32,904 bases of DNA from Pelargonium nanum. Its lineage: Eukaryota; Streptophyta; Magnoliopsida; Geraniales; Geraniaceae. The stretch lies in NCBI GenBank assembly GCA_036897485.1, contig JAYMTF010000609.1, positions 1 through 32,904 on the forward strand. Direction: 5' to 3'. The translations under genes and the position numbers were made by a program. A model generated the notes under the pieces. That model did not search any database, was not told the DNA's origin, and saw nothing but the letters and a program-made list of their open reading frames with translations. This document shows, one piece after another, positions 8,758 through 19,720 of the stretch. The number at the start of each line of letters is the position of its first letter. The stretch's first letter is position 1.

Positions 8758-11700
8758 CTACCTATTTCTTGCCTTGGCGAACTTGGGTCTTGAAGCCTTC
8801 CTCTCCATTTTCTCCCTCTTCTTTCGGGTCTTCTCATCCTCCGTGTCTCCCTAATTTCGAGACCATACCAGATAACATATAATACATAAGTTCTCTAATA
8901 AACGTGGACTGATAAATCAGGCAAGCACAACTCTGAATAGGGCTGTGAATGGGTCATCTAATCTTAATAAGTACGCAGATACTGATCCTCACAAGATTGG
9001 TTTCGGATCAGATTTGGGTCTTTTACCCTGACTCATTCACTGCCCTGTTCAAATGCCGTGCAGATGGAAAGGAAACAGGGAAAAGATAAAATACCTCTGA
9101 ACCTTGTGAGAGAAATCCTTTAATGAAAGGAAATAATTTGTACAATCCAAATCCGGGTATCTGGGAAGCAACATGAGAAAGTAAATAAATTAGGTTCCAC
9201 TCCGATTTTGTTGAACTTGGGAAGCCCAGCACGCAAGGCTCCCACCTCAGCGGGCTATGGGGAGGATCATCTTGTATGCAACATTTAAATTTCTACCACA
9301 ACTAGATCAATTATGGTATCCACAATAACAGTATATGGTATTTATACACTAGTATCAATCTCCATTAGTCACACAGTTGCTGCAAATGACAGACAGCTCA
9401 GTCAATAACCTGGAAACACCTGAAGGGAGACTCAAACCTAAGACCTCGAGGGGACCAAGCGCCTTAAACCGCTTACCGGTATCTCCTGGAAGTTTTAGTA
9501 GATCCTAGTTGCATTTATTCTCAAAGACTTTATTTTCCTACACTAACCCAGAAATGATTCATTGTTCACCACATAAACACTAATAGGACCATTGATATGT
9601 GTGATACTGCACAACATCAATTTGTTTTCTACCCATTGTCCTAAAACTAGAACTTCCTTTTTCCAAATTTCAAACCGAACCGATTTATTTTAAAGGATGT
9701 TAAAACCGACCTAACCGGAATCAAATTTAGGAAAAACCGATCGGTTCGGTCAAGTGTATAGTTGGTTCGGTTTTAAGTTAAAACCAAATCGTTTATCTTT
9801 TCATAATTTAAACAACTTATCCATAAGTAAACCATCCAAAACACATGTAAACTATAATAAAAATTCAATTAGTATATATCCAAATTTTAAAATGAAGAAA
9901 ACTTGACCATATCACATTTCCAGTACATTCAATTTTATACCTCGTACAATCTCCAAGATACGCCAAATACATAAAAGAAAAGAACAATAATGTCAAGTCA
10001 TTATTCAACAAAATCAAATTAACGAAGGTAAAGATTTGACCTATTTGAAACTAAAAGATAGCAGGCCTCTAAGTTTGAAGACTAATCTCCAATCGTCAAT
10101 TGATCATATATGAAAGTTTTTCAAATTCTAAAACACATAAAATTAACAACAACAAAAAATCATTATAAACATCATACGAAAATATAAATATTCGGTTTAG
10201 TTAACCAATAAAATATATATATATGTGTGTGTGTAATATAAAAAACCGAACCGAAATTTTAAAGTTCAACCTTATAACCGACCTATAACCAAACTGTTGC
10301 ATAAAAAAAAAGAACCGTTCGGAACGGTTCAGCTCAATTCAGTATGGTTTGTCAGTTTTGATTATTTTTTGCCCAAAAGCTACAAGGTACCATCCTCCAT
10401 TCTATAGCACACTACAAGAAATGAATTATCATAGGCATGTAAAGGCATTCTCATGAGCAAGTTATATAAAGTATATTTTGTTTCTCTTTATTCAAGATAT
10501 GGATCTTACCACCAGGTATGTGTACCAAAACTTGTCAGAGAGGATTGACATGAGTTGCGCGAAGCTAGTAATATAGATCACATCGTGTAAATAGCTGCAA
10601 GGCATGACCTATCGTAAGACAAACATTCTATATAACAAGCACAAAATTAGCAATCAACATTGTAAAACTAAATAGAAGCAATTACAAAGTCGATAGAACA
10701 TTGATACAAACTGGGTTACTAAACATGTCTGCTTTTCATTTAATACTTCTCTGGAATTTAAATAAACCCAAAATAAATAAAAATACTTGGAATGCTCGGT
10801 TCCAGAATATCTTTCAGATTTCATTGCATATATTTTTCTTTCAAGGTAATGGCTATAGCTGTTTCACTGGGGAATGAACTTCCAACAGAAGATTCCAGAA
10901 TAAATATTGAGAGTATAAAATACATATCGGGTCCTCTAGTTTAGCACATATACATGCAAAATACTCTTCCACGTTACACTAATCCTGAGATTATATCATT
11001 AGTTCCCTGCAAACCTGACCGCAAACTATATTTATACCAAAGATTCTCCAACTCCAAGGTAAAGTAGAGTTTCATCATTAGACTTCTTTGCAGAGTTAGG
11101 ACACATACCTGGTAGGAGCAATGGTTGTATTCACAACTCATATTCAAAGAATTAATGAACTATTAGCTAGGTCAATACGCATAATTTAGTCCTTGGAACA
11201 TTGAATCTAGAGACAATGGAGATAGATCCTACAATGCACCACCAGAAGGATGGAATTGGAACTATCACATAACAAATTAGCAACATAATGATGGGCAGAA
11301 AATCCTAGTATTCATGTAGGTTCTTGGCGACTGGACCAACCGGCCAAGCATTAACACGAGCTCATCAAGCCACATTAAGTGGCTCAGTTTTGCTAATCAT
11401 TGTTTGAATCTTAGACCACTGTGGTATTACGAGAACATCAGAATAGACATGATCAGGAAAACAAAAACAAACAATCAAGAAGAATATATGATTATCTTTG
11501 CTCATTGCATGACAGTTCCAGACCAAAAAAAGTTCTAGAGCAAACACAAAGTTATGGGATCAATATATTTGGTATAGACTTACAACCCTATAAATTTCAA
11601 TTGCACTAGTTTCAAATCTGAAGTGTTATGAAAATTGGACTAGTGGAATAACGTCTCTTGGGATTCTATAAATGTATGGATATAACAAGCCAATCATTGA

Positions 11701-13748
11701 CGACTAGACTAAGGATGGAAAAGTTTTTAACTTGGCACTCAATGGTGTCAAACTCAACTCCTTGGCCTGAGTGAGAGTTAGGTCAACAATTTCTTCATTG
11801 TCGCCTGCAAAATAAATTTATATGCTTTTTCTCTGCAAAAAGAGCGGTCCAGTGCCTTTTCTATTTCTAATATTGGAGAACATGTCAGTATGTCCCTACT
11901 CAAAGACCAAGAGAAAGACTTGTGCCAGTCAACCTAACCAATGGACTAAGACTGCTGACTAGCCTAACTACACTATCCAGCTAATTAGTAATGGCTACAT
12001 AGTAGAACACAAGACGATGACTAAATCTGTGAATTTTCATTAAAAATGAATTACTAAATTATGCTTGAGGTAAAGAAGGATGATATTCCAGACTGCAATA
12101 CTATAAATGATGCCAAAAAAAATCATGAACTAGTCGACCTTTGTAGAACTTAACTCTTACATCTGCTGTTGGTTATGCATTGCATACCAGGTTAGGAACA
12201 ATTATTTACTAGAGCTCTCTGTGTGTGCATTGTATGTTTCTAAGGCAAGTTACGAGTTCCAAGGAAAACATTGCAGGTGGGCTATATCAAATTTAATGGG
12301 GATTAGAGATTTATGGAATGCATTTAGATGTGCTATCAGTCACCCAAAGTCCAACACCAATCAACTAGTAGCACTAAGCCACTTACAGAACGTAGGCCAT
12401 ACCATGCACAAGCATGACATACAGCAAAATGATAGGAAATTATGACATGAGTAAACAAGTTTGACCACTAGCGTCCAAGTTTACTTTTAATTTCTCAGAA
12501 GTTTTATCTTCAGAAAACCGTTCTCTAGGATTCAGACTTCATACTACCTATTTTGGGCACCAAATGCATGGTTATCTGCGACAACTTCATTTACAAACCA
12601 GTAGGCGAGACACAAATTTTAAAACTAAGATTCCATTAAAATATAATGAGTCGCACAGCTCCTGAAATTTAAATACTTAATAAACATGAAGAAGACATAC
12701 CCACAAACTCCACCAGTACTCATATCAAATCCACCATCAAGAAGTTCTCCATCATCAGCATAAGAAGGAGCTGCCATGTTGGCAATTTGTTTGTAGGGAA
12801 TCATATAAGCTACAGATGTCACAAGTAGACCAATCCAATGTTTCCAACTGAAAGAGGAGTGGAAGATCAGCATCCTCACCAAGACATATATGACCTAGAC
12901 AAACACAAATTAGACAATGTCAGCAATGCCTTAAGTTAGTGACCAAGCAAGCAAGGTCACAGATCAATGAAATATGTTCAATGATACTAAACAAGGATCC
13001 AATTAATACAAAAAAAACAAGAACATGCTTGGTCTGTGCTCTATAACTTGTATGGCATGTAGCATAGATTAAAAAATACCCATGGCATCATCTAACAGCG
13101 AAAAAAATTTTGTTTTACAAATTTCATAAAGTACCCTACATCCAAAGTTTACCACAACCCTCACCAACCTTGAATTGCTCCATTCATGGGAAAGCATGTT
13201 TAAGGAAAAGGTATGGAGGAAAATATAAGCAAGCATTCAATTCCATTGCACAAACGAACATGCTCTAAATCAAAGGAGGTCATATCAAGTAATTAGCCAT
13301 CTTGTTAGGAATTTGTAAGTTAGGTGCTAAAATTAAGAGAAAAAACTGATAACAGGCACTATAAGCTAATCCAAGATGACACATTTTGGATAGGTTGTCC
13401 CATCGAAAATAGAATATACTGATTCAAAATACTTAAAACCCAATACTCTTAACATAAACTATATCATAGAACTACAAATAATATGCAGATAGCAGCCAAA
13501 AACCAAATCAGTTTTTGCAAGGATTCACTATCCTTCTAATGCTGAAATTTGGCATCTCGGTACGCCCAAACAAAAATCCCACAATTCATATTGAAATTCA
13601 TGAAATTCAATTGAGGAGTGGAAAAAAAGATTGGTGAATGGAAAGAAAAGATGAGAGAGAGTACATTGCATGCAATGATAAGGCGACGCAGCCAGACCAT
13701 ATGGCGTGCGTTCTCTTCCTTTCGCTTCTTCGCACCTTGATTTGCCAT
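8758..13748 (-). CDS. TMEM208 homologue (DUF788; SND2/ENV10-type ER targeting protein), 5 exons
   Basis: The spliced product has 173 residues. Exons on the minus strand are 13748-13665, 12894-12701, 10594-10510, 9160-9095 and 8850-8758. All junctions are GT-AG and phases agree. The start MANQGAKKRKEENARHMVWL is the typical plant TMEM208 N-terminus. Exon 2 has VLVRMLIFHSSFSWKHWIGL and ADDGELLDGGFDMSTGGVC. Exon 3 has YLHDVIYITSFAQLM and KFWYTYLV. The last exon is a basic tail, DEKTRKKREKMERKASR, ending in TAG. Several hydrophobic segments (about residues 22-42, 48-66 and 92-145) fit an ER membrane protein. The family works in SRP-independent targeting of proteins with downstream or C-terminal membrane anchors. 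Introns of 770, 2106, 1349 and 244 bp carry repeat debris. It is divergent to the AFG1-like gene. Confidence 0.95.
9405..9490 (-). repeat. Possible tRNA-derived SINE fragment in intron 3 of TMEM208
   Basis: Read on the minus strand: TAAGCGGTTTAAGGCGCTTGG, then a short loop, then TTAGGTTTGAGTCTCC. This resembles an A box followed about 35 nt later by a B box (GGTTTGAGTCT). No target-site duplication was recognised, so it is an old or partial copy. Confidence 0.4.
9671..10351. mobile_element. Large fold-back (MITE-like) element in intron 3 of TMEM208
   Basis: Both ends carry related inverted sequences. The left end begins CAAACCGAAC and the right end, read in reverse, CAAACCATAC. Motifs such as AACCGACCTAACCGG and CGATCGGTTCGG on the left have inverted partners on the right (GGTCGGTTATAAGG, GAACCGTTCGGAACGG). 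The core is AT-rich, with a TA/TG microsatellite. No transposase frame is present. Target duplications were not recognised, so the superfamily is not assigned. A 'CCGAACCGA' composition of this kind is common in plant non-autonomous elements. Confidence 0.55.
10211..10233 (+). repeat. (TA)n(TG)n compound microsatellite
   Basis: An alternating TA tract changes directly into a TG tract inside the fold-back element. It is likely to be length-polymorphic. Confidence 0.85.
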
Positions 13749-13934
13749 TTCTTCTCTAAAATCAGAGCAATCCAAGATGAGGGGATCAAGATCTGAGTGT
13801 AGAGCAGCCTCGTGCGTATCGCTGCTCACCAGTTTCGGCTCGGTCTTGAAGCGAAGTGGACTCGTCCGAGTCGGGAGTGGTAGGCGTAGCTAGTGCGTTC
13901 GTGTTGCGTTTCACTATTTGACTTGACGAAACTA

Positions 13935-14099
13935 CCTCGCCGTTTTTTTTTTTTAGCTACACAACAGGAGTAGCTCTCCGCTTTAAACCCAAAAATCCAT
14001 CCCACCCAACGCAATGAGATTTGAACCCACAACCTCTCACGTGGGAGATGTGCGTCTTGACCATTGCGCCACCTCCTAGGGGGCTCCCTCGCCGTTTTT
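13935..14099 (-). mobile_element. Complete tRNA-derived SINE with target-site duplications
   Basis: On the minus strand the element begins just below 14087 with GAGCCCCCTAGGAGG, followed by GGTGGCGCAATGG (A-box region, 14061-14073) and GGTTCAAATC (B-box region, 14018-14027). A body of about 65 bp follows, ending in a run of twelve A residues (13943-13954). Exact 13-bp direct repeats CCTCGCCGTTTTT flank it at 13935-13947 and 14087-14099 (plus-strand reading). All hallmarks of LINE-assisted retroposition of a Pol III transcript are present. It lies about 190 bp upstream of the TMEM208 start codon, in its promoter or leader region, in the same orientation as that gene. Confidence 0.85.
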
Positions 14100-15079
14100 C
14101 AATGGGTAATTAGAGCTTGCAATTGATGCCTACATTACATGTCATGTTAGTGTCTTGTAGTTTGTTTGTGTGTTGCACGTTCCAACACGAACATAACATG
14201 TTTAGTGATTATGTTTCAAAGTTTAACACAAACACGACATGATTTATACTAACAAAATTCGACACATTATGCATTATAGAACCAATATCTTTGGCACAAC
14301 ACCACTTCACACGTTTGACTCAAAACAACTAATCCACTTGAAGCGTTATTAAAATTAAAGAGTAATTACAAATAACTCGTATGAACTAGTAAGTAAAAAC
14401 ATATGATTACCTAAAAATAATCAAGACATGTTGGGCCAAGTGGTTAATACCACTTTGAATTTTCTATGAGGTCTCAAGTGGTTAACAAGTGGTTAAGATG
14501 AGTTAATTTCACCAAAATTTAAAGAATTGTCGAAAAATTCAAGCACTCGAATACGCATGATAAGGGGCGTTTTACTCTTTTAGACTTTTAAGAAAAATAA
14601 ATTGCATGGGACAGAAACATTATGACTAAAGTACACTTTTTCCGTGGCTCTTCACCCCTCTACACAGAGGTACTCAGTGGAATCAAATTTGAGACATCTT
14701 CTCATAATCTCAGTTTGCGTTGCCAACTGAAACACAATCCATTAGTGAAATATCATTCAAGTACTCGTCTATTTCTGAAAATCCTTCTAGTTACCCATAT
14801 GTTTTAAGTGACGAGCTCTTTTGAGTTAATTGTAACTTACCTGTCAATTAATTTATAATTAGGAGTATAAAAACTCAATCAGATCAATCAGCCTCCTTTC
14901 ATTCTCTATTTCGAGGACTTCCCTGAAGTTCAGGAGGACCTGTCTCTGATCTTTTCCACCCAACGTCAATGTGATTCACTACCTGAATAGAATGCAAATA
15001 AAACCACAAAATCTTATTTGGATACTTGCTAATTGTTACATCTGACAAGTATAGACTCAAAAGATTCAATCTTTTATGC
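14100..15079. other. Spacer between the SINE and the AFG1-like promoter
   Basis: No gene is recognised. AAGTGGTTAA recurs three times near 14435-14495, in a context that could be another worn SINE (GGGCCAAGTGGTTAATACC) but lacks a B box. The right part is the AFG1-like promoter. Confidence 0.45.
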
Positions 15080-15374
15080 TATATAAACCCGGAAAATCTG
15101 GGTTATTCTAAGCTGGTCGAATCTCATCAACAGGTACGGTTGTTCTGGGAACTGTCTGCTATATATGTTCATGCCATTTCAAGAGTCAAAAGTTTGTTTT
15201 TTCAATGAGCCGAATTGGGTTCAATGTAGATTAGAAAATGTTGTTTTTCTTTCCACGAATTTGGGAGATTTTACATTCATATTAATGTTTCCGAGAATTT
15301 ATGAAAATGGGATTTCTTTTTGGTGCATTCTAGTTCGGTTTAAAATATTAATTTCCCCTTTTCAATTGGTTCAG
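15080..15374 (+). promoter_or_regulatory. TATA box and probable 5'-UTR intron of the AFG1-like gene
   Basis: TATATAAA lies at 15080-15087. About 45 bp downstream comes a good donor, CAG/GTACGG (GT at 15134), and later an acceptor, TTGGTTCAG/GAATTG (AG at 15373-15374), bounding a 241-bp T-rich stretch. The most economical reading is a short non-coding first exon and a leader intron, with the second exon running into the ATG at 15483. The motifs are seen directly; use of the intron is inferred. Confidence 0.6.
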
Positions 15375-15482
15375 GAATTGAATAGTTCGGAGGCATACAA
15401 ATCAATCTTGAAGCCTTGAAGCTACAGCTGAGTTGCAGAGAGGCTTCTGTTCATTGATTTTTGTGTTGCTCTGGGTTTGAAG

Positions 15483-18400
15483 ATGAGAGCATTAGTTCGA
15501 TCAGCTCGACAGCTTCGATTGGTTTTTCGAGATAGAAAGTATAGAAATTTGAATAGTTTTGAAAGAAAGCGGAGGCATTTGATAAATGCAAATCCAAGTC
15601 TTGCAAGTAGACTCCCCTACAATGCCCAAATTTATCGAATTGCTCACCCTTTGTATGTGATATCAAGAACTCTGTCAGCTGATGCCTCTAGTGCTACCAA
15701 TGAATGTATCTTTTTTTCTCTCTTTTTTTTTTCTTCTAGGCCTTTTGCATTAATGTTACCAATATCTTTAACGTAATTTTTCACATTATTTAGAATTCAT
15801 GGGTTGATTGCAGATTTGAACCGGGGAGGGCCTCTTGTGGAGTATGAGCGAAGAATTGCTGCTGGGGAACTTGTGGATGGTGATAGCTGCCAGGTATGGA
15901 ATCCTTTCAGCCTGCATGCAGCTTGTTTTTAGGATGCTTTAATTTGTTAGAAACAATTTGAAGATTATTTTGGATGATGTGTGCTTTCAGATGATTGTTT
16001 TTTCTTTCTTCATGGAATAAATGTGGGAAGGAGTGGCAGTTTTGCCCAAACCCGGTAGCTATTTCTGCTTCTAAATCATGTTCTGGATGGCATATTGAGA
16101 TTGCGTTAATCTATGCCTTTGGATTTGGCTTCACATTATCAAACATTTCGCGTAGCAAGACTTTGCCCTAATGAAAATTTGTTCTCATTTGAAATGTAAT
16201 TTTTTTGAAAATTTGCTTTATTGCTATTGCGTTCATCTATGCCTTTGGATTTGGCTTCACATTATCAAACATTTTGTGTAGCAAGCCTTTGCGCCAATGA
16301 AAAATTGCTCTCATTTGATATGTAATTTTTTGAAAATTTGCTCTCAATTTGTTGGCTGTTTTGTGTTAAAGGTGGGCGGTTGACAGCTGTACAACTTGGA
16401 TGACAAGAAAAACATGAATTATAACTGAACTGTTCAGAACTTTTCGGGATTTGAATTTTCCGTGTTAGTGATTCTGATAGTGATATTTTCAGGTAGGCAC
16501 CTTGAGAGAACTTCAAAGACTCTATGATGAGCTTGTTCGGTCAGCTGATGCCTGCAAGTTAGATCGCTACGCAACCTCCGAGAAATCTGGGAGGTATAGT
16601 TCACTTACTAATGTTAAATTGTCAACGAGTCACATCTTTCTATAATACTGCTACTTCCACATTTTTGCTTGTAAATTCTCAGATGTTTTGATTGTCTAGA
16701 TTTGGACATACTATTTCTGATTTCTTCATCTTGTTACTGTTCATCCTTACAGGAGTAGATGGCTTTGGTCTCGTATTATGCCACAATCATCACTGTCACC
16801 TGTGAAAGGACTCTATCTTTATGGAGGCGTGGGCACCGGAAAAACTATGTTGATGGACTTGTTTTTTGATCAATTGTAAGTTTGATGCGCAGATATATTG
16901 AGTTCGGTTAAGTTCATTAGTTTCTCTAACATTTTGGAGTGCTATGGAACAATCCTAGAAAATACGAACTGCAAGAACAATGTGAAAATGCTGTGATGCA
17001 GCTTAACTTAATTGCTCAATTTGGCCCCTATGTTTCCATATAGTCTAGGTTTTTCACTGAGTATTCCATATTTTTCAGGCCTGAAAACTGGAGGAAAAAG
17101 AGAATCCATTTTCATGACTTCATGCTCAATGTCCATAGCCGCTTGCAAGTAAGAATGTAGATCCAGCCCTGTTTTCTATCTTTCAGTAAAATATCTATTA
17201 TAAAAGAAGTTCATGGGATGTGTAAGCTATTTCACCTGATTCATGACTAGTAGAACCAATGATGCCCATGATATTATGTTATTAAGGCTAGCTAGTATTT
17301 TGGAAAATATTTAACCCTCCAGCAATCTTTTGATTTTACATTTTTTATTTTTTATGAAAGCAGACTAAATCGTTACACAATAGGGTGTCCTTTATCTGAT
17401 GAGTGGACGCTAATGCCAGTTTCGACTGAAATTGTATATTATTGCAGAAGCATAAGGGTGTCTCAGATCCCCTAGAAGTTATTGCTGCAGAGATATCTGA
17501 TGAAGCAATTTTGTTATGCCTTGATGAATTTATGGTATATTGGAAGCAGCACATCACTCTTTATTCTTCTTCTAGATCATGTTTGACGTCCTTAACTTTT
17601 GTAATGTATTCGTACTTTCGTTTTTGTCTTGCATTTTGTAGGTGAATGATGTTGCTGATGCATTGATACTAAACCGTCTGTACGGGCACCTATACAGCAA
17701 TGGATCTGTAAGTTACTCTTTCTTGTTTTTCCCTTCATCAACCCATCTATTTGACATTATTTATTTCTTTTCAGCTGGAAACTAAAAAGAGAATTTTATG
17801 TGTGTGCATGTGATGGGAGACAATCATAGATCCTTGTTTCTACTTCGAATCGGGCTCCTGATAATCTCTATGAAGGTGGATTACAGAGGGATCTATTTCT
17901 ACCCTTCATAGCCTCGCTAAAGGTATCTATATTACCGCAATCGAAGTGTTATAGATAGGCTAAATGCTCATGGGCTTCGCTCAAGATAATAAATTAATGA
18001 AATAGGAATTACTGCCATTTTTCATATACATATTGAGCTACTTCCTTGCATCTCTTTTTGCAATATCCCTATCTGTATATGAAGTTCATTTTTTATAAAC
18101 ACATGTAAGAGTATTGTGCAGTGATATGTTATTATATTAATATCAGCTTAATAAATTGGAATAATGTTTGTTGTAGGAAAGATGTACAGTTCATGAAATT
18201 GGTTCTGAAGTTGACTATCGGAAAATGGGTTCGGTACTTCATCAACTCTTTGTTTTCTGCTGTTTCATCAGTTAATTCCTTATTATTTTACAATTTTTTA
18301 AGTTTTATATTTGTTTTTGAACTCCAGGCTGAGCAAGGTTTCTACTTTATCGGCAATGGTGTATCCGACCTTCTTAAGGGAAAATTTCAACAGCTAATTG

Positions 18401-19256
18401 GTGAGAAAACAGCTGGTTCTCAAGAGGTGGAAGTAGTAATGGGAAGAAAATTGATGGTACGTCTTGCAGTATTGGCAAGAGCAAGACGAATCGATTACTT
18501 AGTCAATATATTTAAACATTCATTGTTTTTGCCAGGTTCCTCTGGGTGCAAATGGATGTGCATATTTTCCTTTTGAGGAACTTTGTGACAAACCTCTTGG
18601 AGCTGCAGATTATTTTGGACTTTGCAGTGAGTAATGTTTATTAGACTATAATGTAACACTGAGTTTTCCTATAATGAAATCATTTTCTTTCACAGAAAAC
18701 TTTCATACCCTAGCACTGGAAAATGTGCCGATATTTGGACTCCACAATAGGACAGCAGCATATCGGTTTGTCACTCTGGTTGACGTACGCTTACTATGTT
18801 CTCAAATTGCTTCAGTTTTGAGCTTGTGATTTTGAAGTTGAACACGATATGTAGTCATCTCTCTGTTGAAGCTAAAGTCAAGTTTATGTGTTTGTGGTAT
18901 CAGGTGATGTATGAGAACAAAGCTAGACTTATGTGTACAGCTGAGGGGAGTCCTGTAGAACTATTTGAAAGGATCGTGACAGTCTCGGAGGCCCGACATA
19001 AGTCACCGAGAAGTTCGTCCAGATCAGCGAGAAGCGATGATGTAGACCTTTGTGTGGACAATGAACTGGGATTTGCAAAAGATCGCACCATTAGCAGGTA
19101 TGACATGGTGCTTTTTCATCAAAATTGGTAGAAATTGGACATAAACTCTGGTTTTCACTGAATCTTTGTAGATTAACGGAGATGAACAGCAAAGAATACT
19201 TGGATCAGCATGCAGCTGCATTGGTGGAGAAGCAGCATGCAGGCTTGCAAGCTTAG
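15483..19256 (+). CDS. AFG1/LACE1-like AAA ATPase, mitochondrial, 14 coding exons
   Basis: Exons: 15483-15705, 15814-15893, 16493-16593, 16753-16875, 17079-17148, 17448-17534, 17642-17707, 17830-17922, 18177-18233, 18328-18456, 18536-18626, 18696-18784, 18904-19097, 19172-19256. All introns are GT-AG, phases match, and the product is 495 residues. The N-terminus is Arg-rich with almost no acid (MRALVRSARQLRLVFRDRKY), as in mitochondrial presequences. GPLVEYERRIAAGELVDGD opens the conserved domain. Walker A is GGVGTGKT (159-166), Walker B ILLCLDE (220-226), and STSNR (254-258) is the sensor region. DYFGLCKNFHTL and FGLHNRTAAYRFVTLVD are AFG1 signatures. Yeast Afg1 and human LACE1 act in mitochondrial protein quality control and in handling of respiratory-chain subunits. 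A Ser/Arg-rich insert follows residue 430. Start ATG 15483 is chosen over the in-frame TTG before it. Confidence 0.96.
16100..16345 (+). repeat. 126-bp tandem duplication in intron 2 of the AFG1-like gene
   Basis: ATTGCGTT(A/C)ATCTATGCC starts at 16100 and again at 16226. Both copies run through TTTGGCTTCACATTATC to GAAAATTTGCT with about 90% identity. The duplication is recent, intronic and probably neutral. Confidence 0.9.
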
Positions 19257-19720
19257 AAAACATTGTATCTTTATACTATGAAGATTGAAGACTACTAGTT
19301 TTTTTTTTTCTTTCTTTGAACTCTTTCTTCCTCAATCCAATATGTATTGATTTGATTTTTTATTTTGTACCATGATTAAAACATTGTAAAACAAAGAGAA
19401 AAAAGAATCTCATTCATGGTTTATTGACTAAGACTCAACCAATAAATTATGGCCAATGAGGTGATGTCAACTTATTAACTAATACTCATACGCGAAGCGT
19501 CCCGTTCATATTTATTTCATTTGTCTCTTGACTGAGAGTCTTAACCAATAAATCATGACATTTCGGGCACTCGTAAAACAAAACTACTTTACCATGTTAT
19601 CATTGTTGATGAATAAGCCCAAATCATGTGGTCCCAAGCGGCAGCACACTCCGCACCTTTAATCTCGAAAAAACAAAAACGCGAATCGCTTCAACAAAAA
19701 CGCGAAAACCTCTTAAAATA
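19257..19720. other. Spacer between AFG1-like and HDDC2-like genes
   Basis: A 464-bp interval containing the 3' UTR of the AFG1-like gene (T-rich from about 19300) and the promoter and leader of the HD-domain gene. The same-strand arrangement is compact. A short repeat, AACCAATAAAT(T/C)ATG, occurs near 19436 and 19542. Confidence 0.5.

Noticed and set aside
8532-8837. 101-codon minus-strand frame ending near 8532
   Set aside because: It runs across the last TMEM208 exon in the wrong frame. The correct frame gives the basic DEKTRKKREKMERKASR tail, with splice sites and stop that fit the family.
14018-14073. Functional tRNA gene
   Set aside because: A- and B-box-like sequences are present, but no cloverleaf with anticodon arm can be drawn, and an A-tail plus target duplications identify a SINE.
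18121-18576. 151-codon plus-strand frame as a separate gene
   Set aside because: It is exons 9 and 10 of the AFG1-like gene read through an intron that happens to lack a stop; the other exons and phases are clear.
19628-19720. N-terminal extension of the HDDC2-like protein
   Set aside because: The extension would have to begin at GTG. The first ATG at 19721 gives the family-typical MGSRV start.
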